A stretch of DNA of 64,000 nt from Myxococcales bacterium. Its GTDB lineage: Bacteria; Myxococcota_A; Bradymonadia; UBA7976; UBA1532. The stretch spans positions 310,001 to 374,000 of the forward strand of contig JACKDN010000005.1 of the NCBI GenBank assembly GCA_020633465.1, written 5' to 3'. How positions within the stretch are numbered: the first letter of the stretch is position 1; the number at the start of each line of letters is the position of its first letter. The translations under genes were made by a program, and so were the position numbers. The notes under the pieces were generated by a model. That model was not told the origin of the DNA and searched no databases. It saw only the letters and a program-made list of their open reading frames with translations. Positions 34,768 to 43,019 of the stretch are shown in pieces.

Positions 34768-35835
34768 ATGGCGAAGCGGAAGCACAACTTCAACGCCGGC
34801 CCGGCCGCGCTGCCGTTGCCGGTGCTCGAGAGCGTTCAGCGCGACCTGATCGACTACCGGGGCCAGGGCCTCGGGGTGATGGAGATGAGCCACCGATCGG
34901 CGAACTACGAGCCGATCATCGACGGGGCGCGCGACGCCATCGCGGCCCTCTACGACCTGCCGGAGACGCACGAGGTGCTGTTCCTGCAGGGCGGCGCCAG
35001 CCTGCAGTTCGCGATGGTGCCGCTGAACCTCGGCCCGGGCGGCGCCTACGTGAACACCGGCGTGTGGTCGACCAAGGCGCTGGGCGAGGCGAAGCGCGTG
35101 GGGGCGGCCCACGAGGTGTGGAGCAGCGCCGAGGACGGCTTCCGCCACGTGCCCCAGCCCGGCGACGCGCTCGACGTGCCCGCCGGCGCGCCCTACCTGC
35201 ACTACACGTCGAACAACACCATCTACGGCACGGAGTGGCACCACGTGCCGAAGGCCGACGTGCCGCTGGTCGGCGACCTGTCGAGCGACTTCCTGTCGCG
35301 GCCCGTCGACTTCGCGCCCTTCGACCTGGCCTACGCGGGCGCCCAGAAGAACGCGGGGCCGGCCGGCGTGACGATCGTGATCGCGCGCAAGAGCGTCAGC
35401 CGCGCCTACAACGGGCCGCCGACGACGGCGAACATCCTGCGCTACGTCACGCACGCGGCGAAGGACTCGATGTTCAACACGCCCAACACGTTCGGCATCT
35501 ACGTCGTGGGGTTGGTGGCCGAGTGGGTGCAGCAGCAGGGCGGGCTGGCCGCCATCGAGCAGCGCAACGTCGCGCGGGCCGACCGGCTGTACGCGGCGCT
35601 CGAGGAGAGCGACCGCTTCACGCCCTACGCGCGCCCCGACAGCCGCTCGCGCATGAACGTCACCTTCAGCACCGGCGACGCCGACGAGGACAAGCGCTTC
35701 GTGGCCGCGGCGGCCGAGCGCGACATGATCGGGCTGAAGGGGCACCGCAGCGTCGGCGGCCTGCGCGCGTCGATCTACAACGCGGTGCCCGACGAGGCGG
35801 TGGACGCGCTGATCGACTTCATCGCGGGGTGGTGA
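34768..35835 (+). CDS. serC: phosphoserine aminotransferase
   Basis: The protein has 355 residues. HNFNAGPAALP at the start, QGGASLQFAMVPLNL, TSNNTIYGTEW, DLSSDFLSRPVDF and AYAGAQKNAGPAG with the PLP Lys194 identify it. It makes phosphoserine from phosphohydroxypyruvate (serine synthesis) and may serve pyridoxal phosphate synthesis. GGGGAGCGG lies just before the ATG. The last 17 bases overlap the convergent helicase gene. Confidence 0.97.
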   Translation: MAKRKHNFNAGPAALPLPVLESVQRDLIDYRGQGLGVMEMSHRSANYEPIIDGARDAIAALYDLPETHEVLFLQGGASLQFAMVPLNLGPGGAYVNTGVWSTKALGEAKRVGAAHEVWSSAEDGFRHVPQPGDALDVPAGAPYLHYTSNNTIYGTEWHHVPKADVPLVGDLSSDFLSRPVDFAPFDLAYAGAQKNAGPAGVTIVIARKSVSRAYNGPPTTANILRYVTHAAKDSMFNTPNTFGIYVVGLVAEWVQQQGGLAAIEQRNVARADRLYAALEESDRFTPYARPDSRSRMNVTFSTGDADEDKRFVAAAAERDMIGLKGHRSVGGLRASIYNAVPDEAVDALIDFIAGW

Positions 35836-37639
35836 GGGCGATTAGCGGTGAGGGCGCGCCGACCGCGGCGCCGACCACCGCGCAGCGCGCCCGGGTGAGC
35901 CCCACGTAGAGCAGCCGGCGCGCCTCGGGCCGATCGGGCCAGGCGCGCGCGCCCAGATCGGGCAGCACCACCAGATCGAACTCGGCGCCCTTGGCCGCCT
36001 CGACGGTCGTGACGACCACGCCGCGACCCGCCAGCGCGCCGTCGGCGCCCGGCCGGCGCACCGTGAGGCCGCGCCCGAGATCCTCGGCCACCCGATCCGC
36101 CGCGCCCGGCGAGGCGCACAGCACGCCGACGCTCGCGCCCCGGTGCGCCCGCTGCCACGCGTCGATCGCCTCGATCAGCCCGGCCGCCGCCGGCCCGTCG
36201 CCCTCGAAGCCGAGCAGCGCGACCGCGTCGCCCGCGGCCGCGCTGCCCCCACCGAGCACCGCGTCGGCCGCCGCCTGCACCGAGGGCGGGCAGCGGTGCG
36301 CGCCGCGCAGGTTCACGGCCTTGTGCTCGGCGGCGTCGAGCGCGGCCATGGTCGCGTCCCAACCGCCGAAGAAGGCCGTGCCGTCGATCTGCTGCGCGTC
36401 GTCGCCCGCCACCACCAGCTCGCCGCCCGGCGCGCGGGCGCTGGCGATCAGGGCGAGCTCGATCGGCGCCAGATCCTGCGCCTCGTCCACCGCCAGCACG
36501 TCCACGCGGGGCGGGTGTCGGGCGCGCCGGCCCTGCCGCGCGGCCACGGCGCGCTCGATCGCGAACAGCACCGCGGCGTCCTCGCGATCGGCCGAGCGCG
36601 CGTCGCCCTCGGGCGTGCCGGCGTCGATGGCGCGGCCGTCCACCGTCTCGAGCCGCGTCGCGTCGACGACGTCGGCGTAATCGTCCTCGGTGCGCGTGTG
36701 GAACTGCACGCGGGTGTGGGCGTCGACCGCCGCGACGGCGCCCGGGCGCAGCGCGCCGCCCGAGGCGGCGACCACCCGCTCGAGGATCGCGGTGTCGCCG
36801 AACAGGTCGAGCAGCGCGTCGCGCCCCACCGGCCCACGCCGCCCGGCCCAGGCGGCCGCGACGGCGTCGACGCCCACCACCAGCGCCGGGTGCCGCTTCA
36901 GGGCCAACGCCTCGGGCGGCGTGTCGTCCGACCAGCGCCGGGGCAGGTCGACGAAGACGCGCCGCGCCGCCCGCCCGGCCCAGGCCTCGAAGCGGCGCAC
37001 CTTCACGTCGGGCAGGCCGAGCGCGATCAGGCGATCCTCGGTCAGCCGGCGCAGCCCCTCGGTGGGCACCAGCACCAGGGCGCGGGTGCGTTGGCCCGAC
37101 GCGGCGCGCTGGCGCAGCCGCGCGCGCAGGCGGTGCACCAGCGCGGTCGACTTGCCGCTGCCCGCGCGGCCCACCACCCGCAAGGGCGGCTCGGGCGGGG
37201 CCGCGACGACCGCCCGCTGATCGGCGTCCAGGGTGAGCGCGCGGGCGTGCGCCGGCGCGACCGGCGCGCGCGGCAGGCCCGAGCCCAGCGACACCGCGAT
37301 CCACCGGTCATCATCGCCGCGCACGAAGTCGCCCTCGGCGTCGTCGCGCACCTCGACCAGCGCGTCGTCCGCGAAGCGCACCCGTCGCCGCGCCAGCACC
37401 GTCGCCTCGATGGTCCGCCCGCCCTGCTCGATCTCGACGGCGTCGCCCGCCCGCGCCTCGAAGAAGACGTCGGCCAGCGGCGACCGCCGCCAGTGCACCC
37501 GCGCGACGCCGCCCTCGACGGCGGTGACGTCGCCCAGCAGCACGTCCCGCGGCCCGCTCGGCAGCCGCAGGCGCAGGTGCGCGAAGAAGGCCGCGGGCCA
37601 ACGCGCCGCCAGCGCCTCGACCTCGGCCAGCGCGCTCAC
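35819..37639 (-). CDS. UvrD/Rep-like superfamily 1 helicase
   Basis: The GTG at 37639 overlaps the lipoprotein stop (GTGA); 606 residues. The first 130 residues are a beta-rich domain not found in UvrD (LLGDVTAVEGGVARVHWRR, with DVVDAT absent here). The helicase core has LTLDADQRAVV, Walker A GRAGSGKST (near 159), DEAQD in VDVLAVDEAQDLAP (near 385), LVVAGDDAQQI, VVTTVEAAKGAEFDLV and LLYVGLTRARCAVV. It unwinds DNA 3' to 5' by family analogy. The protein is shorter than UvrD and lacks a clear 2B domain. A repair or accessory role is inferred; co-transcription with a lipoprotein gene is odd. Confidence 0.82.
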   Translation of the reverse strand: MSALAEVEALAARWPAAFFAHLRLRLPSGPRDVLLGDVTAVEGGVARVHWRRSPLADVFFEARAGDAVEIEQGGRTIEATVLARRRVRFADDALVEVRDDAEGDFVRGDDDRWIAVSLGSGLPRAPVAPAHARALTLDADQRAVVAAPPEPPLRVVGRAGSGKSTALVHRLRARLRQRAASGQRTRALVLVPTEGLRRLTEDRLIALGLPDVKVRRFEAWAGRAARRVFVDLPRRWSDDTPPEALALKRHPALVVGVDAVAAAWAGRRGPVGRDALLDLFGDTAILERVVAASGGALRPGAVAAVDAHTRVQFHTRTEDDYADVVDATRLETVDGRAIDAGTPEGDARSADREDAAVLFAIERAVAARQGRRARHPPRVDVLAVDEAQDLAPIELALIASARAPGGELVVAGDDAQQIDGTAFFGGWDATMAALDAAEHKAVNLRGAHRCPPSVQAAADAVLGGGSAAAGDAVALLGFEGDGPAAAGLIEAIDAWQRAHRGASVGVLCASPGAADRVAEDLGRGLTVRRPGADGALAGRGVVVTTVEAAKGAEFDLVVLPDLGARAWPDRPEARRLLYVGLTRARCAVVGAAVGAPSPLIALTTPR

Positions 37640-38058
37640 TCGGCGCACACCCACGGCCGCGCCGTCTCGGGCGTCCCGTCCGCGTCCAGATCGGCCTGCA
37701 GCGCGTCGCCCGCGACGGTCGCCTGCACGGTCGGCGGCCACACCGCCCAGCCCGCGACCGCGCCGTCGAGCGCCAACCGCACGCCCCCGCAGCCCGCGGG
37801 CCCGCGATCCACCACCGCGGCCTCGCCGCCGGCGACGCCCCGCACCGTCACGCCCGGCGGCACGATGTCGGCGCAGTCCGAGGCCCCGCGCAGCTCGACC
37901 CACAGCGGGTCGTAGCAGGCCACCGGCACCGCCCCCGCGTCGTCCACCCACAGCAGCACCGCCGGCTCGCCGACGGGCCCCGGCCGCACGCCGTTGACCG
38001 TCGCGCGCCCCCCGCAGCCCGCCACCAGACCCACCATCCAGAGCGCCCACCGCGCCAC
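37636..38058 (-). CDS. small lipoprotein upstream of helicase gene
   Basis: I chose GTG 38058 because GGGAGG lies 5 bases upstream; 140 residues. VARWALWMVGLVAGC is a lipoprotein signal. The mature part has three or four Cys (VACYDPLW, SDCADIV, AGCGGV), probably disulfide-linked and beta-rich, and ends ADLDADGTPETARPWVC. No family is recognised. Confidence 0.65.
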   Translation of the reverse strand: MARWALWMVGLVAGCGGRATVNGVRPGPVGEPAVLLWVDDAGAVPVACYDPLWVELRGASDCADIVPPGVTVRGVAGGEAAVVDRGPAGCGGVRLALDGAVAGWAVWPPTVQATVAGDALQADLDADGTPETARPWVCAE

Positions 38059-38118
38059 GTGCACCTCCCTCGCCGGGTGTGAGCCGGACCTGAAGCTCCG
38101 TCGCACGCCCCGCCATGA

Positions 38119-38277
38119 CGGCCGGGCTGTCAGCGGTCAGCGGTCAGCGGTCAGCTCCGCCGCGACGGTTGGAGCCTGCTGCCCGGTCGCCGCGCGCGTC
38201 GATCAGCCGCCGCGGTCCTGATCTCGGCGCGGCCTCCATGGCCCGGCTGACGGCTGACAGCTGATAGCTGATAGCCG
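38119..38277. repeat. inverted arrays of NNTCAGC heptamers
   Basis: Four NNTCAGC heptads run from about 38127 to 38155 (TGTCAGC, then GGTCAGC three times). Four GCTGANN heptads run from about 38244 to 38273 (GCTGACG, GCTGACA, GCTGATA twice). The two arrays are inverted and could pair as a stem with five-base matches every seven. 38119-38141 is the exact inverse of 32225-32247. The rest of the 296-base gap to the ABC gene shows only the leaderless -10 below. Confidence 0.7.
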
Positions 38278-38340
38278 GTCCGAGCGCATCACCCACGGCT
38301 CGTCAGCGGACCCTCTATCGCCCCGCCCCGCGAAAGCGGT

Positions 38341-38346
38341 TAGCCT
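38341..38346 (+). promoter_or_regulatory. -10-like TAGCCT, leaderless start
   Basis: TAGCCT ends 8 bases before the ATG of the ABC fusion gene at 38355. There is no Shine-Dalgarno sequence between them. No clear -35. Confidence 0.3.
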
Positions 38347-38354
38347 GCGCCGCG

Positions 38355-39992
38355 ATGAGCGAACGCCGCAACCTGCTGCTGCCCGACGCCGAGCGGTGGC
38401 CCGCCGATCGCCCGGTCATCGAGCTCGAGGACGTGCACAAGGCCTTCGGCGACGAGGTCGTGCTCGAGGGCCTCAGCCTGACCGTGCAGACCGGCAAGAC
38501 GACGGTGATCGCCGGCGAGTCGGGCAGCGGCAAGTCGGTGCTGCTGAAGCTGATGAACGGCCTCGAGCTGGCCGACGCGGGCACGGTGAAGCTGTTCGGC
38601 GAGGATCTGAAGCGCATCGACGAGCGCCGCCGCACCCAGCTGCGCAAGCGCTGCACGATGGTGTTCCAGAACTACGCGCTGATCGACTCGATGACCGTCG
38701 AGCAGAACATCGGCTTCCCGCTGCTGCAGAACACCAAGATGCCCAAGAAGGAGGTGCGCAAGCTGGTCGAGGATCTGCTCGAGATGCTCGAGCTGCCCCA
38801 CGCCATCGACCAGCTGCCCGCGGCCCTGTCCGGCGGCATGAAGAAGCGGGTGGCGCTGGCGCGCGCCGTCGTCAGCAACCCCGAGGTGGTGCTGTTCGAC
38901 GAGCCCACCACCGGGCTCGACCCGATCATGATCGAGTTCGTCGACGAGCTGATCCGGCGCACCCAGGAGCGCTTCGAGATCACGTCGGTGATCATCTCGC
39001 ACGACATGCCCAGCAACCGCCGGCTGGCCGACAAACTGGCCATCCTGGCCGAGGGGAAGATCGTCGCCAGCGGCCCCTTCGAAGAGGTGCGGAAGGACGA
39101 CCACCCCGCGGTGCAGGCGCTGATGGCGAACGTGCCCACCGAGCGGCTGGGCCGCGAGACGGTCATCGAACAGGTCGCCGAGGAGGGCCCCGAGCCCGAG
39201 TCCCTCGAGGTCGAGGCCATCGTCGAGGTGAAGGATCTGCACAAGTCGTTCGGCGACAACCACGTGCTGAAGGGCGTCGACCTCACCATCCCGAAGCAGC
39301 GCATCACCGTCGTCATCGGCGGCAGCGGCTCGGGCAAGTCGGTGCTGATCAAGCACATCATCGGCCTGTTCCAGCCCGACAGCGGCACGGTGAGGGTGTT
39401 CGATCAGGTGCTCGGCGAGCTCGACCCCAAGGGCCTGCGCGCGGTGCAAGCGCGCATCGGCATGCTGTTCCAGGGCGCGGCGCTCTTCGACTCGATCACG
39501 GTGCGCGAGAACATCGCGTTCCCCCTCGTCGAGGGCCGCGGCAAGCGCAAGAAGGACGTGCGGCAGGAGGTCGAAGAGATCGCCGAGAAGCTGCACGTGC
39601 AGGACATCCTCGACCGCATGCCCGCCACCATCAGCAACGGCCAGAAGAAGCGCGTCGGCCTCGCCCGCGCGCTGATCACCCGCCCCGACATCATGGTCTA
39701 CGACGAGCCCACGACCGGCCAGGATCCGGTGATGATGGCCACCGTCGACGACATGATCGTCGAGGCCGCCGAGGCCTTCGACATCACGTCGATCGTCATC
39801 TCGCACGACATGCTGTCGACCTTCCGCATCGCCGACCAGGTGGCCATGCTCTACAAGGGCGAGATGCGCATCGCCGCGCCCCCCGACGCCGTGCGCGCGA
39901 GCGACGACCCCGAGGTGCAGCGGTTCATCTTCGCCGGCGGCAGCGACCCCGACGAGGTCGACGCCGACCTCAAGGGGCGCGGCGAGGGCTGA
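38355..39992 (+). CDS. tandem fusion of two MlaF-like ABC ATPases
   Basis: The protein has 545 residues, twice the length of MlaF (about 270). The first half has Walker A GESGSGKS (54-61), signature LSGGMKKRVALARA and Walker B VVLFDEPTTGLDP. The second half has Walker A GGSGSGKS (322-329), signature ISNGQKKRVGLARA and Walker B IMVYDEPTTGQDP. The LSGGM/KKRVALARA form and TTGLDPIM are typical of MlaF, the ATPase of the phospholipid transporter between inner and outer membrane. No mlaE, mlaD or mlaC is adjacent. The second half has a changed signature (ISNGQ), so one active site may be degenerate. Confidence 0.85.
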   Translation: MSERRNLLLPDAERWPADRPVIELEDVHKAFGDEVVLEGLSLTVQTGKTTVIAGESGSGKSVLLKLMNGLELADAGTVKLFGEDLKRIDERRRTQLRKRCTMVFQNYALIDSMTVEQNIGFPLLQNTKMPKKEVRKLVEDLLEMLELPHAIDQLPAALSGGMKKRVALARAVVSNPEVVLFDEPTTGLDPIMIEFVDELIRRTQERFEITSVIISHDMPSNRRLADKLAILAEGKIVASGPFEEVRKDDHPAVQALMANVPTERLGRETVIEQVAEEGPEPESLEVEAIVEVKDLHKSFGDNHVLKGVDLTIPKQRITVVIGGSGSGKSVLIKHIIGLFQPDSGTVRVFDQVLGELDPKGLRAVQARIGMLFQGAALFDSITVRENIAFPLVEGRGKRKKDVRQEVEEIAEKLHVQDILDRMPATISNGQKKRVGLARALITRPDIMVYDEPTTGQDPVMMATVDDMIVEAAEAFDITSIVISHDMLSTFRIADQVAMLYKGEMRIAAPPDAVRASDDPEVQRFIFAGGSDPDEVDADLKGRGEG

Positions 39993-40012
39993 GCCTCAGC
40001 CGGCCAACTCGG

Positions 40013-41278
40013 CTACAGCCGGAACACCAGGGCGCGCAGGATGCGCTTCATCGGCTCGGTGGTCTGCCGGTGGGTGTGGAAGCTGGTGTAGGCGACGGTG
40101 CCGCCGCCTTCGTAGGGCTCGAAGGCCACCATCAGCGGGCGGCCGTCGTCGATGGCCTCGACCAGCACCTCGGTGTTGGGGCCCACGTCGGTCATCTGCA
40201 CCCAGCCGCCCAGGTCGAAGACGACGTCGATCGTGCGGCTGTCCAGGTAGCTCTGCAGGAAGGGGCTGACGATGTTCGACGGCACCACCTCGGCGCTGCC
40301 GCGGCCGCTGGTGCCGCTGCTCTGGCGGCACTCGGCGGGCAGCGTGCTGCCGTCGGGGCAGTGCGAGGTGGGGCCCGTGTTCTCGACCACGCACATCTCG
40401 GGGCAATCGGTGCACACGCAGCAGGTCGGGTCGCGGCCGCCGCCCGAGACGCCCATGTCGAAGTCCACCGCGTTGGGCCAGACGCGCTCGACGAAGTCGG
40501 CGGCCAGGTCGCTGACGTACAGCGAGCCGCCCTCGCGCACGAAGCGCTCGAGGTTCTCGACGATGACCTCGACTTCGGGGTTCTCGACCCGCAGGTCGAT
40601 GCCCGTCGCGCAGTTCACGAACACCACCTGGTAGCGGCGCAGCTGCTCCCAGTCGGCCAGCACCTGCCGGGCGGCCCGGTGCCCGACGGTGTCGCCGCAG
40701 TACAGGTCGTACGCGAAGCCCAGGTCGTCGAGGCGATCCTCGATGCTGTCGAAGTTGCCGGTCAGCACGGCCAGCCCGGCGGCGTCGGCCCGCAGGCACA
40801 CCTTGTTGCTGATGCCGTTGCTGAGGAACACGTCGGCGCCCGGCAGCACCTCGGCGCTGAAGCGCCCGACGAAGCTGCCCGCGGTGATGGTGACCTCGGT
40901 CCGACCGGGCGCCAGGCCCCCCAGCCGAAACCCGCCCCGCTCGTCCGAGAAGGTCTCGACCACCTGCTCGCGCCCCCGGCAGTCGCGCGTCACCGCGCTG
41001 ATGCGCGCGCCGGGTATGGGCAGGTCGCCCGAGGGCGCGCAGGTGACCCCGCTGACGCTGCCCGTCCGGCACACGCCCGCCTCGTTGACGATCGCCGCGT
41101 CGCCCAGCGGCTCGGCGGCGTCCTCGCGCACGACCGTCCCGTCGAGCAGCCCGCTGGCGTCGGCGAAGGTGGGGGGCGGCGCCGTGTCGCGCGCCGCGGG
41201 CGGGGGCGCCGTCGCCCCCTCGGGATCGCAGCCCGCCAGCAAGAGCAGGCCCGCGACGATCGCGCGCCGCGCCGTCAG
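40013..41278 (-). CDS. lipoprotein with carboxypeptidase-regulatory-like and GATase-like domains
   Basis: The only start that keeps the lipoprotein signal (LTARRAIVAGLLLLAGC) is CTG 41278, which overlaps the adenosine deaminase stop as CTGA. No ATG, GTG or TTG lies close upstream in this frame. The product has 421 residues. Residues 75-150 form a carboxypeptidase-regulatory-like beta domain (FSDERGGFRLGGLAPGRTEVTI). From 180 on, QVVFVNCATG, LERFVREGGSLYVSDLA and TIDVVFDLGGWVQ resemble a glutamine-amidotransferase-like Rossmann fold without a clear catalytic triad. Six Cys cluster near 295-325 (CCVCTDCPEMC). The role is unknown, probably in the envelope. Confidence 0.7.
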   Translation of the reverse strand: MTARRAIVAGLLLLAGCDPEGATAPPPAARDTAPPPTFADASGLLDGTVVREDAAEPLGDAAIVNEAGVCRTGSVSGVTCAPSGDLPIPGARISAVTRDCRGREQVVETFSDERGGFRLGGLAPGRTEVTITAGSFVGRFSAEVLPGADVFLSNGISNKVCLRADAAGLAVLTGNFDSIEDRLDDLGFAYDLYCGDTVGHRAARQVLADWEQLRRYQVVFVNCATGIDLRVENPEVEVIVENLERFVREGGSLYVSDLAADFVERVWPNAVDFDMGVSGGGRDPTCCVCTDCPEMCVVENTGPTSHCPDGSTLPAECRQSSGTSGRGSAEVVPSNIVSPFLQSYLDSRTIDVVFDLGGWVQMTDVGPNTEVLVEAIDDGRPLMVAFEPYEGGGTVAYTSFHTHRQTTEPMKRILRALVFRL

Positions 41279-42549
41279 GCCGGCCCCTCGTCGGGGAAGA
41301 ACTGCCGCTCGATCGCCTCGTAGTAGTCGATCACCTGCCGCACGTAGGCCCGCTTCTCGAGGTAGGTGCCCGGCATGAAGCTGCGCTTGAACCCGTAGAC
41401 GATGATCGACTTCAGGTCGTGCCGGTCGAGCCCCAGGTGCTTCACCGCCAGCAGCAGCTCGCGCGTGACCGTCGTGTTGCTCACCGTCCGGTTGTCGGTG
41501 CAGATGGTCGTCGACAGCCGGTGCTGCCGCAGCTTGCGGAAGCTGTGCTCTTCGAGCGACGACATGTGCGGGTTCGTCTGCAGGTTGCTCGTCAGGCACA
41601 CCTCGAGCGTGATGCGCCGGTCGGCGATGTACTGCCCGAGCTGGTCGACGTAGCTCTGCCGGTCGGTGATCTCGGGATCGCTGATCGCCTCGGGATCGAG
41701 CAGGTACGTCCCGTGCCCGATGCGGTCGGCGTGCAGGTCGGTGATCGCCTGGAAGATCGACTCCGGCCCGTAGGCCTCGCCCGCGTGCACCGTCTTCTTC
41801 AAGAACCGCTTGTGCGCGAACGTGAACGCGTCGACGTGGTCGCCCGCCGGGTAGCCCGACTCCTCACCCGCCAGGTCGAAGCCCACCACCGGCAGGTCGT
41901 ACTCGTCGCGCGCGATGATCGCCGCCCGCGCGAGCTCGGTGGACGCCATCTTGTAGACGTCCTTGTCGGGGGCGTAGCGGTGCGCCTCGATCAGCGTCCG
42001 GTAGTACTCCGAGAAGTTCGACCGGAACATGCGCATCGCGCACACGATGATGCCGTACTCGAAGCGCGGCTCGGTGCCGTCCCGCACGCCCGGGCGGCGG
42101 TTGAACTCGTCCTTCGCCCGCTTCAGCCCGCGGTTGACGGCCTTCAGCACCATCACCGCGTTCATGTGCTCGTGCACGTGCAGCTGCGGCGCGAAGCGCA
42201 CCTCGAGGTAGCGCACGCCCTCGAGCTGGTTGTCGACCGCCAGCTCGTAGCCCACCCGCTCGAGCGCCAGCTCGCTCTGCAGCACGGCCCCCGTGTAGGC
42301 GAAGCCCTGCAGGTACTCGCTGAGGTTGCGGTAGCGATCCTTGAAGACCGTCTCGCGCAGCCCCTCCTCGGTGTAGCTGGGCAGCTCGACGTGGTACTCG
42401 CGGGCGAGATCGATCAGCGTCGAGATGCGCACCGAGCCGTCGAGGTGCACGTGCAGGTCGGTCTTCGGCAGCTTCTCGATGAAGTCCTGCGTGATGTCGG
42501 CATCGCCGTCGACGGCGTGCAGCGGGGCGACTTTCGTGTGGGCGGGCAA
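41275..42549 (-). CDS. add: adenosine deaminase
   Basis: The start is TTG 42549, with GGAG 6-7 bases before it and a TATACT upstream. The protein has 424 residues, longer than E. coli Add (333) because of inserts. Zinc ligands DLHVHLDGS (His33, His35), substrate-binding FDLAGEESGYP, VHAGEAYGP with the catalytic Glu, RIGHGTYLL, LEVCLTSNLQTN and CTDNRTVSNT are all there. It deaminates adenosine to inosine in the purine salvage pathway. It is followed by a lipoprotein gene overlapping by 4 bases. Confidence 0.93.
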   Translation of the reverse strand: MPAHTKVAPLHAVDGDADITQDFIEKLPKTDLHVHLDGSVRISTLIDLAREYHVELPSYTEEGLRETVFKDRYRNLSEYLQGFAYTGAVLQSELALERVGYELAVDNQLEGVRYLEVRFAPQLHVHEHMNAVMVLKAVNRGLKRAKDEFNRRPGVRDGTEPRFEYGIIVCAMRMFRSNFSEYYRTLIEAHRYAPDKDVYKMASTELARAAIIARDEYDLPVVGFDLAGEESGYPAGDHVDAFTFAHKRFLKKTVHAGEAYGPESIFQAITDLHADRIGHGTYLLDPEAISDPEITDRQSYVDQLGQYIADRRITLEVCLTSNLQTNPHMSSLEEHSFRKLRQHRLSTTICTDNRTVSNTTVTRELLLAVKHLGLDRHDLKSIIVYGFKRSFMPGTYLEKRAYVRQVIDYYEAIERQFFPDEGPA

Positions 42550-42576
42550 GGCGGTCTCCGGATTTCGAGCGCCGGC

Positions 42577-42582
42577 AGTATA
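42577..42582 (-). promoter_or_regulatory. -10 hexamer TATACT of add
   Basis: TATACT matches 5 of 6 consensus bases and lies 27 bases before the TTG start, with GGAG in the leader. The -35 region has no clear TTGACA. Confidence 0.45.
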
Positions 42583-42739
42583 CCCGGGTGGACGCCACCG
42601 ACACGCGAAAGGATGCGCGCCGGTCCCCGACGCGGGGCGCCGAGACCGGGCGAGCCCCTGTCGTCGGCGCGTCGCGCGCCGCCCGTCGAGCAGAATGAGG
42701 GAGGGCCCCGATCGGTTCGACCGAGGGCGCCCGACGCGG

Positions 42740-42847
42740 TCAGTCGCGGCGTTCGGGCAATACCCCGAGGACGAGGCGGCACGCGCCAGCGGTCAGGGCG
42801 ATTCCGGCGAGGGCGGTAAGGCTCAATGCGGCGACGACCGGCAGCAT
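42740..42847 (-). CDS. 35-residue putative small membrane protein
   Basis: The ATG at 42847 is preceded by GAGG 4 bases upstream. The product reads MLPVVAALSLTALAGIALTA, then GACRLVLGVLPERRD: a single hydrophobic helix followed by a short positively charged tail, with one stop and no interruption. It lies alone in the 470-base gap between add (minus) and dapB (plus). The rest of that gap holds only the add promoter and no recognisable element. Hydrophobic ORFs of this size can arise by chance in GC-rich DNA. Confidence 0.4.
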   Translation of the reverse strand: MLPVVAALSLTALAGIALTAGACRLVLGVLPERRD

Positions 42848-43019
42848 GGCACCTCTCGGGGGCGTGCAGGGCCCGAAGCGGGCGAAATCCGCGGCACGCT
42901 AAACGAGGCCCGACCGGGTGTCAACGCCGATTCCGCCCCCCTCGGGCCGCCCGCCGCGCGCGTTGAAACCGCCGCCGTTTTCGGGTTCTGCTGCGGGCGC
43001 CTCGACGCGGAGCCGCCCC

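Noticed and set aside
39998..40014. AGCCG/CGGCT hairpin between the ABC fusion and its convergent neighbour as a terminator
   Set aside because: The stem is only 5 base pairs with no T-run; too weak to list.
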